Of a stretch of 36,398 nucleotides of DNA, positions 1 through 7,349 are shown one piece after another. The stretch is from Perlabentimonas gracilis (GTDB lineage Bacteria > Bacteroidota > Bacteroidia > Bacteroidales > Tenuifilaceae), in NCBI RefSeq assembly GCF_011174675.1, contig NZ_JAANIG010000040.1:1-36398 (forward strand), given 5' to 3'. The translations under genes were made by a program, and so were the position numbers. Every line of letters begins with the position of its first letter. Position 1 is the first letter of the stretch. Below the pieces are notes generated by a model, which was not told the origin of the DNA, did not search any database, and was given only the letters and a program-made list of their open reading frames with translations.

Positions 1-79
1 TCTCATTCACCCCGTTTTCGGAAGCTTCCTTGATAATTCGCAGCTTCTCTTCCTTGGTAAAACTTCGTTTTTTCATCAT
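1..79 (-). CDS. IS3-type transposase OrfA, N-terminus only (cut by window edge)
   Basis: Read on the minus strand from an ATGATG pair at 79-74, the first 26 codons give a basic start (MMKKRSFTKEEKLRII) followed by KEASENGVNE. This resembles the helix-turn-helix N-terminus of the small OrfA protein of IS3-family transposases common in Bacteroidota. The rest lies outside the window, so neither OrfB nor terminal inverted repeats can be seen. The neighbourhood of repeats and a toxin-antitoxin pair fits a mobile or hypervariable patch. It could also be a lone transposase fragment. Confidence 0.6.
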   Translation of the reverse strand, partial: MMKKRSFTKEEKLRIIKEASENGVNE

Positions 80-139
80 CATAAAAGTACAGATTTTAAG
101 CTATATCCTCGTCCGATGATTTAAGGGGCTAATACACCA

Positions 140-595
140 ATGAAGAAAATAATTGAGGTAAATAGAAAAACATTCCTGAAAAGAGTGATTTTTGTTTTAA
201 AAAAGATTCATTTAACTGCTTACATATACATAATTTTCGCAGCTATAATCCTATTTCTTTTGTCTTTCATTATTTCAGCTATATTTATACTTGTGTTCTT
301 TGCTATGCCTGTCATCTATGAATCACGTATTTATTTGTTCAAGGTAGAATCTTATGATGATTTCCTAGTGTTTCATTATTTGAAATACAATAAGTCCATA
401 AAGATTAAAACAGGTAGGGAAAACATAAAGATAATTCGGTATAATATTACTCCAATTGGCTCAAAAACTGGGCGGTCTTTTAAAGTTGTAAAAGTCTATG
501 GAAAAGGAAATTTAAAAAAGATTTTAAAACAATATGAAATAATTGATTGGGCTGATGAGAACAATATTGAAATGATTAAAAATCTCATTACATAA
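140..595 (+). CDS. Small two-segment membrane protein of unknown function
   Basis: A 151-residue protein that I do not recognise. A short basic N-terminus (residues 1-23) is followed by a long hydrophobic stretch at about 25-62, rich in I, F and L, which could form one hairpin or two adjoining membrane segments. A basic, lysine-rich soluble tail of about 90 residues follows. The gene is much richer in A+T than the lipA-pgi region downstream, which suggests foreign origin. It lies between an IS3-type transposase start and a block of repeats. It has no operon partner on its strand. Nothing in it points to a function. Confidence 0.5.
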   Translation: MKKIIEVNRKTFLKRVIFVLKKIHLTAYIYIIFAAIILFLLSFIISAIFILVFFAMPVIYESRIYLFKVESYDDFLVFHYLKYNKSIKIKTGRENIKIIRYNITPIGSKTGRSFKVVKVYGKGNLKKILKQYEIIDWADENNIEMIKNLIT

Positions 596-606
596 CGCAT
601 CTCAAT

Positions 607-656
607 CCCCGTTCGCCCAAGGCTGAATGATTGAAACAACGTTCGGCGGTCGGCTG
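607..656 (+). repeat. Dispersed GC-rich repeat, copy 1
   Basis: About 50 bp starting CCCCGTTCGCCCAAGGCTGA and ending with GTTCGGCGGTCGGCTG. It recurs almost unchanged at 721-771 (an A/G change, a few changes after GGCTGA and one extra T). It is intergenic and non-coding. Confidence 0.7.
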
Positions 657-664
657 CATATACT

Positions 665-697
665 AAACCTGACAGGTTTCCAAAACCTGTCAGGTTT
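665..697. repeat. Nested palindromes of a CCTGTCAGG repeat
   Basis: AAACCTGACAGGTTT (665-679) and AAACCTGTCAGGTTT (683-697) are reverse complements of each other separated by three bases, and each is also nearly palindromic. The right arm plus the following AAAGGCTTATCCCG (686-716) recurs at 1823-1854. This is a dispersed intergenic element, not an obvious terminator because no gene on the + strand clearly needs one here. Confidence 0.65.
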
Positions 698-720
698 TAA
701 AGGCTTATCCCGTGCCAAAA

Positions 721-771
721 CCCCGTTCGCCCGAGGCTGACAAATTGAAACAACGTTCGGCGGTTCGGCTG
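721..771 (+). repeat. Dispersed GC-rich repeat, copy 2
   Basis: Second copy of the 607-656 repeat, starting CCCCGTTCGCCCGAGGCTGA and ending GTTCGGCGGTTCGGCTG. Together the two copies fill most of the 244-bp gap between the membrane protein and the toxin gene. The remainder (772-839) shows nothing recognisable. Confidence 0.7.
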
Positions 772-839
772 TTTACCTGCCCTAACGCTTGGTGTGAATA
801 CAAACTATGGGCAGCGGGGGAAAAGAAGGGATTAGAAGT

Positions 840-1178
840 TTACTGAATTTTCACTTTCCGAACCGATCGAATATTTTTTACAGCAATCTTCGAGTTAATT
901 ACTCTCAAAACCTCTATACACTGAGGGGTAATCCGATAGATAACTAGATAGGATCCAAGTATTATGTTTCGGTACATTTTACTTTTAGTAGGGATATACC
1001 TACACTCAGGGTGAGAATGGTACATACTATCCAAGTTCCAAATAAAATTGTAAATTTCACCAATAAAAACCTTTGCTGCACTATAACCAAAGGTTTCTTC
1101 CCCGTACTCAAAAACATTAACCAGATCGGCATTAAAAACAGCTGATACTCTTACTTCCTTTCTCTCGATGTCAACCAT
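840..1178 (-). CDS. ParE/RelE-family toxin of a type II toxin-antitoxin pair
   Basis: A 112-residue protein with the layout of the ParE/RelE fold: an N-terminal strand and long helix (about 10-50), a central loop with HSHPECRYIP, and paired C-terminal strands where YRNIILGSYLVIYRI resembles the family's conserved YR-x-I-x-Y-x-V-x-YR(I/V) core, followed by VLRVINSK. Relatives act as mRNA interferases or gyrase poisons; which one applies here cannot be told. The ATG at 1178 lies inside the antitoxin gene, so the genes overlap by 28 bp, consistent with translational coupling. Antitoxin-first order is typical. The pair sits between blocks of dispersed repeats in an accessory region. The fold call is fairly secure, the target is not. 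Confidence 0.75.
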   Translation of the reverse strand: MVDIERKEVRVSAVFNADLVNVFEYGEETFGYSAAKVFIGEIYNFIWNLDSMYHSHPECRYIPTKSKMYRNIILGSYLVIYRITPQCIEVLRVINSKIAVKNIRSVRKVKIQ

Positions 1179-1330
1179 TTGTCAAAACCTTGCATTGATT
1201 CTTGTACGGTCTGGAATTTTCCTTTTTCGGCCTTCCTAATTTCTACTTGAAGCTCTTCAATAGTAATGTCTTGGTATGGCTTTGCCAAGTTTAAATTGCT
1301 GCTATTTGCATTTTTTATTTTGGTAGTCAT
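1151..1330 (-). CDS. Antitoxin of the ParE/RelE pair
   Basis: A 59-residue polar protein starting at the ATG at 1330. A longer reading from a TTG at 1348 would begin closer to the -7 box, so the ATG is preferred. The C-terminal half (EELQVEIRKAEKGKFQTVQE and on) has the helical acidic/basic pattern of small antitoxins that wrap around ParE/RelE toxins, and it ends in a charged RERK. It overlaps the toxin gene by 28 bp. No clear DNA-binding motif is readable; the N-terminus may serve that role. The identification rests mainly on size, position and overlap with a recognisable toxin. Confidence 0.65.
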   Translation of the reverse strand: MTTKIKNANSSNLNLAKPYQDITIEELQVEIRKAEKGKFQTVQESMQGFDKWLTSRERK

Positions 1331-1348
1331 TGGCTTATTGTTTGGCAA

Positions 1349-1992
1349 TACAAAATTAGGCTTTTTAATGATTAAACGAAATTTGAAGTTAAAAGTTATT
1401 CAGCCAAGTTGCTCGCCCCTCGTTCGGCGGTCGGCCCAACCTAACGGCAGGTAAATCTGCCGCCGTCGGGCTATTCTTGCAGAGTCTGTCCCGCAAAAGC
1501 GGGGCTGCGCCTGCATCTTCTCCTGTTAAAATGCCCCGCCATTAATTGAAACTGTAGCTATATTTACCGGGTACAACCCGAACAGATAGTACGACTGAGG
1601 CACAACTTGTCCCTGCCAGTCCCGATGGTCTTTATCGGGAATGTACTTTATCGGGAGCCTCAGCCGAACGGGGGATTATGCCGGGGAGCAAGGGTTGTTA
1701 AAAGGGGTTATTGTGGCTAGATAGAGTTTTTGCTGTCGCAAAAGCCACACGAGGGGATTGGCTGCGCCGAACTCTCCGCCAGTTGGCGGATCGGTTCGTG
1801 CGGAAGCGGGGTGTATCCCAATCCTGTCAGGTTTTTAAAGGCTTATCCCGCGCCTACGAACATTGCCTGCAAAAGCAAAAAGAATTTGCTTCGTAAATCA
1901 GGCAAAAGCCTGCCAAGATATATTCGACTGAGGCTGGAGCCTCAGCCGAACGGGGCTTTACTCCAAGTCAAGCCCTAACAGAAGTTTAAGTA
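1349..1992. repeat. Gene-free repeat region between the toxin-antitoxin pair and the sigma/FecR gene
   Basis: This 644-bp stretch has no convincing gene. It holds GAGCCTCAGCCGAACGGGG twice (1655-1673, 1937-1955), a copy of the CCTGTCAGG...GCTTATCCCG element (1823-1854), a CTTTATCGGGA doublet (1630-1640, 1646-1656), and short hairpins: CGGCAG/CTGCCG at 1445-1462, CCCGC/GCGGG at 1490-1503, TCCCGAT/ATCGGGA at 1620-1640 and GAGGCT/AGCCTC near 1930-1943. The GAGCCTC...GAACGGGG unit resembles the reverse complement of the CCCCGTTCGCCCGAGGC start of the repeats at 607 and 721, so related elements sit in opposite orientation on the two sides of the toxin-antitoxin pair. Confidence 0.6.
1351..1358 (-). 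promoter_or_regulatory. Probable -7 box for the toxin-antitoxin operon
   Basis: On the minus strand this reads TAATTTTG, matching the Bacteroidota TAnnTTTG -7 element, 20 bases upstream of the antitoxin ATG at 1330. No clean TTG -33 element is visible. Confidence 0.4.
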
Positions 1993-3351
1993 CTACTTAA
2001 TGGTAATAGTTCGGGTTTTCCAGTCGATGCTATACTCCAGCAGGTTCTGCGAGCAAACCCTTTCGAGGGCAGTATCAAGGTTTTTGCTGGTGAAATAACC
2101 GCTAAAGTAATGCATGTTTAACGCAATACCTTCCCTTTGGATATCCACATCGTACTGCCTCTCAATTTCATCAAGCACGTTGGCAAGGGGCTGGTGGGTA
2201 TAGTAGAATTCGCCTCGGGTCCAGGCTTTAACCTCCGAGGTAATAATGGGCTTAACTTTATGGGTGCGTTGCTCTGCGTAGTATTCCAGCCCCTCGCTTG
2301 GCTTAAGCCGAAAGGTGCCCTTTTCAAGTATCTCCACTTGGGTATCGCCGCCAATGCAATGGATCTGTATCGTTTGGTTACGGTTCGCAATGTTTACTGC
2401 GCCATAGGTGGGTTTGGTGATAACATCACCCGTTTTGATGGTAAGCGAATTTATTTCGGGAATCAAATCGATATAAGCTTCCCCTGTTAGCGTAATTACC
2501 TTAGATTGCTTCCATCCAAACCTGCGGTAATGCACGCTGCTCTCGGCGTTTAGGGTAACAAAGGTAGAGTCGGGCAGCAAGAAGTAGGCAATTTTACCCC
2601 TTGGGGTTTTATGCGTTACCGTGGCAAAGCGCCACTCCGATGCTATTGATAGGATTACAATTAGCGCAAGAGCTACACCTCCCCACCGCATCACCCCCTT
2701 GGTAATACTTGCAAATCGTTCCTCTTTCCTTATCAATTTCATCAGTGTCGTCCAGTTATCCTCTATGGATCCCTGTTGGCTAGTGGGTGTTAGATGGGCT
2801 AGCAGGTCGAGGAATTGGGCAGTGGTTATCGATGTGCTTGTGGAGCTGGCTAGCAAACCCTCAGCCTGCCTGGCTGCTTTATCCAGGGTTTCCAGTATGT
2901 CTCGGGTGCCAATGCTGAGCCGTTGCGATATCTCCTCAGCCGTTAAGCCATCCAGCCTATTCATCAGCAAAACGGTGCGCGAGAATCGGGGAATCTTTTC
3001 CAGAATACCATTCGCAGTTCTTATAAACTCATTGTTTAGGTGAGGGCTATTAGGGTTTGTATGCCCCTCATGAAATGCTAGCCTAAAATCGAATTTTGCT
3101 TCGGTTTTCAACCTCCTTTTCCTAACCAGTTTGGATGCGATTAGGTATGGTGTCGAAAGGCTGTGTTGTCCTCCAAAACGTTTCCTGTCGGCCCAAATTG
3201 TCTTGAAGGTTTCTAGGAGCAGTTCTGTTGATCTGTTTTGGTCGGCGGTTTTGTAGTATATGTAGTTCCAAAGATGTTCGCAATGCACCTCGAACATGTA
3301 CCTAAGCCACTGCTCGTAGTTCACCAATGTTTTATGTTGATATGTATCCAT
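1993..3351 (-). CDS. Single-chain ECF sigma factor / FecR anti-sigma fusion
   Basis: A 452-residue protein from the ATG at 3351 (a TTG at 3366 is less likely). Residues about 10-85 read as a divergent sigma-70 region 2 (LWNYIYYKTADQNRSTELLL, then TFKTIWADRKRF). Residues about 115-165 are sigma region 4 (IPRFSRTVLLMNRLDGLTAEEI, split by the HTH core). A polar, S/T-rich linker leads to one membrane segment at about 223-238 (GGVALALIVILSI). The periplasmic part is a FecR domain (about 250-350; LPDSTFVTLNAESSV and LTGEAYIDL) and a C-terminal DUF4974/STN-like domain (about 380-452). Normally the sigma factor and FecR are separate genes, as at 24196 and 24763 here. The P. putida hybrid IutY, cleaved to release the sigma part, is a known precedent for the fusion. 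No TonB-dependent receptor lies beside this gene. The reading frame is uninterrupted. Confidence 0.85.
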   Translation of the reverse strand: MDTYQHKTLVNYEQWLRYMFEVHCEHLWNYIYYKTADQNRSTELLLETFKTIWADRKRFGGQHSLSTPYLIASKLVRKRRLKTEAKFDFRLAFHEGHTNPNSPHLNNEFIRTANGILEKIPRFSRTVLLMNRLDGLTAEEISQRLSIGTRDILETLDKAARQAEGLLASSTSTSITTAQFLDLLAHLTPTSQQGSIEDNWTTLMKLIRKEERFASITKGVMRWGGVALALIVILSIASEWRFATVTHKTPRGKIAYFLLPDSTFVTLNAESSVHYRRFGWKQSKVITLTGEAYIDLIPEINSLTIKTGDVITKPTYGAVNIANRNQTIQIHCIGGDTQVEILEKGTFRLKPSEGLEYYAEQRTHKVKPIITSEVKAWTRGEFYYTHQPLANVLDEIERQYDVDIQREGIALNMHYFSGYFTSKNLDTALERVCSQNLLEYSIDWKTRTITIK

Positions 3352-3715
3352 ACATTTGCCTTGCAACTTGCTAATATACGATAAAATGCACCTAGCGTTT
3401 TAAAAATCCTTTAGATTTTGGATAAAGGGTGGGTAAAGGTAGATGAAAGTACTATACAGATGTGACTTATTGCATGCTAAGAAATTATATAGGCCAAAGG
3501 GTAGAAACTTTTATTGCTGTTTGGACCAATTGCTCACCCTGTCGATGTATCGCCTGCTCCATTTGAAAAATATGACTTTGATTTAAATTTAAACGCTATA
3601 TAAATCAATAGTATAAACCTATAACCTCTAATTGGGATTAGACCAAGTCTCAAAGCAGGCTCATTTTTACTACTTTTGTAGATTGATTTTAAATTGTGCA
3701 ACGAGCAGTAAGGAT
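3352..3715. other. Divergent intergenic region between the sigma/FecR gene and lipA
   Basis: This stretch of about 360 bp, AT-rich in its right half, holds the promoters of two divergent genes. The only element I can point to is the TACTTTTG box at 3671-3678 on the lipA side. No gene, terminator or repeat is convincing. Confidence 0.5.
3671..3678 (+). promoter_or_regulatory. Probable -7 box for lipA-lipB-recJ
   Basis: TACTTTTG matches the Bacteroidota TAnnTTTG -7 element and lies 37 bases before the chosen lipA ATG at 3716. It also argues against the upstream in-frame ATG at 3632. No clear -33 TTG is present at the right distance. Confidence 0.5.
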
Positions 3716-4573
3716 ATGAAACAGATAGAGAGGAAACCTTCATGGCTAAAGATAAAATTGCCTACTGGTGAGGGTTACACAAGGGTTAGTCGGGTGGTTA
3801 AGGAGCATGGATTGCACACCATATGCTCAAGTGGTATGTGCCCCAATATTGGGGAGTGCTGGGGAAATGGCACGGCAACCTTTATGATTTTGGGCGATAT
3901 CTGCTCACGCGCATGCCGGTTCTGCGCCACAGCTTCGGGGAAGGCATTGCCACCCAGCGATGCTGAATCTACTAAGGTGGCCGAGTCAGTTAAGCTTATG
4001 AAGCTTCGCCACTGCGTAATCACCTCGGTTACCCGCGACGATCTGCCCGATGAGGGCGCTCAGCATTGGCATGATACCATTACAGAGGTGCGTAGTCAAA
4101 ATCCGAGTACAAAGGTTGAGGTGCTAATCCCCGATTTTAACGGTAACACTCATCTGCTCGACATAGTGCTAAAGGCAGATCCCGATATCGTAGCACACAA
4201 CCTCGAAACGGTGGAAAGGCTTACCCCGTCGGTTCGTTCGAGGGCTACTTACCAAAAAAGCTTGAGCGTTATTGCGCATATCGCAAAAAATGGCTATCTT
4301 GCCAAATCGGGCATTATGGTTGGCCTAGGTGAAACCCCCGAGGAGGTTGAACTGGCCTTAAGCGATTTGGCTTCCGCTGGTTGCAAGGCGGTAACTATAG
4401 GTCAATATTTGCAACCCCGTGGGAATAACTTGCCGGTTGTGGAGTATGTGACGCCCGAAACGTTCGATAAGTATAAGGCAAAGGCAGTTGAGTTGGGTTT
4501 TAGGTTTGTGGAGAGTGGGCCTTTGGTGCGCTCGTCCTACCACGCCGAGGAATCAGCTAAGCAGAGCAAATAG
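3716..4573 (+). CDS. lipA: Lipoyl synthase
   Basis: A 285-residue radical-SAM enzyme that inserts two sulfur atoms into protein-bound octanoyl groups to make lipoyl cofactors of 2-oxoacid dehydrogenases and the glycine cleavage system. It carries both iron-sulfur cysteine sets of the family: C37-x4-C42-x5-C48 (CSSGMCPNIGEC) for the auxiliary cluster that is the sulfur source, and C63-x3-C67-x2-C70 (CSRACRFC) for the SAM cluster. The C-terminal RSSYHAEE holds the conserved RSSY serine that ligates the auxiliary cluster. I chose the ATG at 3716 because the frame upstream of it is not LipA-like and overlaps the promoter box. lipB follows after 50 bp, and the two products act in sequence. As a 4Fe-4S enzyme it depends on cluster assembly, presumably by the Suf genes at 27576 onward. 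Confidence 0.97.
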   Translation: MKQIERKPSWLKIKLPTGEGYTRVSRVVKEHGLHTICSSGMCPNIGECWGNGTATFMILGDICSRACRFCATASGKALPPSDAESTKVAESVKLMKLRHCVITSVTRDDLPDEGAQHWHDTITEVRSQNPSTKVEVLIPDFNGNTHLLDIVLKADPDIVAHNLETVERLTPSVRSRATYQKSLSVIAHIAKNGYLAKSGIMVGLGETPEEVELALSDLASAGCKAVTIGQYLQPRGNNLPVVEYVTPETFDKYKAKAVELGFRFVESGPLVRSSYHAEESAKQSK

Positions 4574-4623
4574 ATTTGCTCCGCAACAATCAACCTAGAT
4601 GAATAAAAAATATCAACATATAA

Positions 4624-5325
4624 ATGCAAACCATAAAATACCAAAACCTTGGCTTAGTTGACTATAAAAAGGCTTGGGATTATCAGGAGGAGCTGTTTGC
4701 CAACGTACTTAAGCACCGCAAACAGACCGATAGGCAGCTATCGGGTTACCTTCTTTTCTGTGAGCATCCTCACGTATACACATTAGGGAAAAGCGGACAC
4801 GACAACAATTTGCTTATCAACGACCAGATGTTGAAGCAGATTGGTGCAACCTACTACCATATCAATCGTGGAGGTGATATTACCTACCACGGCCCTGGGC
4901 AAATTGTGGCCTACCCAATACTCGATCTTGACGCACTAAACATAAACCTTAAGGAGTATATCAATCTGCTTGAGGAGGTCGTTATTAAAACGCTCAAATT
5001 ATTCGGTATTGCTGCATCGCGTCTTAATAGCGCTACCGGAGTGTGGCTCGATGTGGGGGAAAAGGGAAAGGAACGAAAGATTTGCGCAATAGGAGTCCGC
5101 GCCAGCCGTTTTGTTACTATGCATGGGCTGGCGTTTAATGTCAACACCAATCTCGAATACTTTGGCTATATCAATCCCTGTGGATTTGTGGACAAAGGGG
5201 TAACCTCGATGCAGAAGGAGCTTGGACATGAGGTGGATTTTGATGCCGTGCAGAGGGTGATGTTGGAGAAGTTTGGTGAGGTGTTTGGCATATCTGTTTT
5301 TGATGAAAAAGCGATGGAACTATAA
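4624..5325 (+). CDS. lipB: Octanoyl-[ACP]:protein octanoyltransferase
   Basis: A 233-residue cytoplasmic enzyme that moves the octanoyl chain from acyl carrier protein to the lipoyl domains that LipA then sulfurates. Family landmarks are RGGDITYHGPGQ at 82-93, the KICAIGVR segment with the likely catalytic K152, HGLAFNV at 167-173, and INPCG with the likely acyl-accepting C186. Length is normal. It follows lipA by 50 bp, and its last 23 bp overlap the recJ start, so the three genes are probably co-transcribed. Confidence 0.96.
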   Translation: MQTIKYQNLGLVDYKKAWDYQEELFANVLKHRKQTDRQLSGYLLFCEHPHVYTLGKSGHDNNLLINDQMLKQIGATYYHINRGGDITYHGPGQIVAYPILDLDALNINLKEYINLLEEVVIKTLKLFGIAASRLNSATGVWLDVGEKGKERKICAIGVRASRFVTMHGLAFNVNTNLEYFGYINPCGFVDKGVTSMQKELGHEVDFDAVQRVMLEKFGEVFGISVFDEKAMEL

Positions 5326-7075
5326 AGAGGCTGGTAACCCCAGCACAGTAGAAGGGTTAATGAACTCGTTGGGTATCGACAGGATTTTGGCAAACCTGTT
5401 GGCGCAGCGTGGCATTGAGACCTACGAGCAGGCCAAAAAATTCTTTAGGCCAGCTCTTGAAGATCTGTACGACCCCTTCCTCATGAAAGGTATGCAGGAG
5501 GCGGTGGCACGAATTGAGAAGGCAATTGCAGCAGGTGAGAAAATTTTGGTTTACGGCGACTACGATGTGGATGGCACCACAGCCGTTGCTCTGGTATACT
5601 CTTTCCTGCGAAAGTACGTTAACTCCGTGGCTACATACATCCCCGATAGGTACTCCGAGGGGTATGGTATTTCCTACACAGGTATCGATTTTGCCATTGA
5701 GCAAGGCTACTCGCTGGTTATTGCGCTCGATTGCGGCATAAAGGCCGTTGAGAAAGTTGAATACGCACAGCAAAAGGGAGTCGATTTCATTATTTGCGAT
5801 CACCACTTGCCGGGCGATTCAATCCCTAAAGCAGCAGCCGTTCTCGATCCCAAGCAACCCGATTGCAACTATCCGTTCAAGGAGCTCTCGGGCTGTGGCG
5901 TTGGGTTTAAGCTAATGCAAGGGTTTTGCCAGGTTAAGGGGATTTCCCCTTTGGAACTCTACCCACTTCTCGATTTGGTGGCCGTGAGCATAGCTTCGGA
6001 TATTGTACCTGTAATTGACGAGAACAGAATACTAACACACTTTGGGCTTAAGCAGCTTAACAACTCGCCTAGCCGTGGGCTAAAGGCAATTATTAAGCTA
6101 GCAGGTATCGAGAAGCATACCATTGCCATTGACGATATTGTGTTCCGCATTGGCCCAAGGATAAATGCTGCAGGCCGAATGGAGTCGGGCAATTCGGCAG
6201 TGGATTTGCTTTGCGCCAAGGACGACTCCGTGGCATTTGAGATGGGCTCGGTGGTAAACTCGTGCAACAACGACCGCAAGTTCGTCGATCGCTCCATCAC
6301 CCATGAGGCGCTTAGGCTAATAGCCACAAACCCTGAGCTGCAGAACAAGAAAACCACAGTGCTTTTCAATCCCGAGTGGCACAAAGGGGTGGTGGGTATT
6401 GTGGCCTCAAGGCTTATTGAAACATACTACCGTCCCACGGTTGTTCTAACCGAATCGAATGGTTTGGCCACAGGTTCAGCCCGATCGGTGCCAGGGTTCG
6501 ATCTGTACCAGGCCGTTGAAGCCTGTTCCGATCTGCTCGAGAACTTTGGCGGGCATATGTATGCCGCAGGGCTAACCATGAAGGTGGAGAATGTGCCAGA
6601 ATTTATTGAGCGGTTCGATAGATTTGTGAGCGAGCGAATTAAACCCGAGATGCTTGTTCCTCAGATTGATATTGATGCCAAGCTTAACTTTGGTGATATC
6701 GATGATAAGTTTTACCGAATACTAAAGCAGTTCCAGCCTTTTGGTCCGGGCAATATGTCGCCCGTATTTGTTACCGATAATGTTTACGATACTGGCGATA
6801 GCCGCCTGGTGGGTAACGAGCGCGACCACTTGAAGCTATCGCTTATCCAAGAGGATAACCCGAAGGTGTTTCAAGGGATTGCCTTCCAAATGGGGCAGCA
6901 CTACAAAAAAATCCAAAAAGGCTCGCCTTTTAGCGTATGCTACAGCATAAGCGAGAATAGCTACCGTGGAATAACCAGCATTCAGCTAAGGGTGAAAGAT
7001 ATTCAGTACCTTGACGAGCTGCTCGATGAGTATAACGACAGCTATGGCTCATTGAGTGAGTCTGCAAGCGAATAA
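5303..7075 (+). CDS. recJ: Single-stranded-DNA-specific 5'-3' exonuclease RecJ
   Basis: A 590-residue DHH-superfamily nuclease used in recombinational and mismatch repair. Metal-binding motifs are clear: GDYDVDGTTA at 85-94, LDCG at 142-145, CDHHLPG at 165-171, and the DHHA1 motif GGHMYAAG near 416-423. The C-terminal half (about 450-560, with FQPFGPGN) fits the OB-fold region of RecJ. I start at the ATG at 5303 (MKKRWNYKE), inside the lipB end; a longer start at 5273 adds an unlike-family leader. Length is close to the usual 560-600. Grouping with lipAB is positional and implies no shared pathway. Confidence 0.95.
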   Translation: MKKRWNYKEAGNPSTVEGLMNSLGIDRILANLLAQRGIETYEQAKKFFRPALEDLYDPFLMKGMQEAVARIEKAIAAGEKILVYGDYDVDGTTAVALVYSFLRKYVNSVATYIPDRYSEGYGISYTGIDFAIEQGYSLVIALDCGIKAVEKVEYAQQKGVDFIICDHHLPGDSIPKAAAVLDPKQPDCNYPFKELSGCGVGFKLMQGFCQVKGISPLELYPLLDLVAVSIASDIVPVIDENRILTHFGLKQLNNSPSRGLKAIIKLAGIEKHTIAIDDIVFRIGPRINAAGRMESGNSAVDLLCAKDDSVAFEMGSVVNSCNNDRKFVDRSITHEALRLIATNPELQNKKTTVLFNPEWHKGVVGIVASRLIETYYRPTVVLTESNGLATGSARSVPGFDLYQAVEACSDLLENFGGHMYAAGLTMKVENVPEFIERFDRFVSERIKPEMLVPQIDIDAKLNFGDIDDKFYRILKQFQPFGPGNMSPVFVTDNVYDTGDSRLVGNERDHLKLSLIQEDNPKVFQGIAFQMGQHYKKIQKGSPFSVCYSISENSYRGITSIQLRVKDIQYLDELLDEYNDSYGSLSESASE

Positions 7076-7270
7076 TCGATTACCAGTACGGTAGGGCTCC
7101 GCGTCGGTAGATATAAGTGCACATTCAGCTTTTGTTGGTAAAACTTAATTTTAAGAGTTTCCACGCAAGGGGTATGTAAATCGTTTGCATACTGAAAGTG
7201 CAGTAAATGCTAATGCTTTGCCCTGCTATATACTTTAATTGCTTGGGTTACATTCTAACAAAATATTCCC

Positions 7271-7278
7271 TACCTTTG
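7271..7278 (+). promoter_or_regulatory. Probable -7 box for gpsA-pgi
   Basis: TACCTTTG fits TAnnTTTG. A TTGGG at 7244 lies 24 bases upstream, slightly too far for an ideal -33. The 7076-7349 gap is otherwise unremarkable apart from a weak palindrome with arms GTATG/CATAC at 7172-7192. Confidence 0.45.
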
Positions 7279-7349
7279 CCACACTCACTTGTCTTGATAG
7301 GGCTTGAATGTTTCCAAGAAAAGTGGTTTTGGCAACGAATGTTGAACAA

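Noticed and set aside
600-830. Possible integron attC-like sites or CRISPR array
   Set aside because: Copies are only two, spaced about 65 bp by non-unique sequence. I could not assign paired R'/R'' core sites, and there is no integrase or cas gene in the window.
1266-1454. Plus-strand open frame with a hydrophobic start
   Set aside because: It is antisense to the antitoxin and runs into the repeat GTTCGGCGGTCGG; no ribosome site or family match.
1711-1978. Two overlapping open frames of 61 and 82 codons
   Set aside because: They lie wholly in the repeat-rich gene-free block, overlap each other in different frames, and have composition and arginine/cysteine content of repeats rather than protein.
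2137-3043. Long plus-strand open frames inside the sigma/FecR gene
   Set aside because: They are antisense shadows of a gene with recognisable domains on the other strand.
7172-7192. Imperfect palindrome upstream of gpsA
   Set aside because: Arms match over only about five to eight bases and it is about 80 bases from the -7 box; no supporting regulator.
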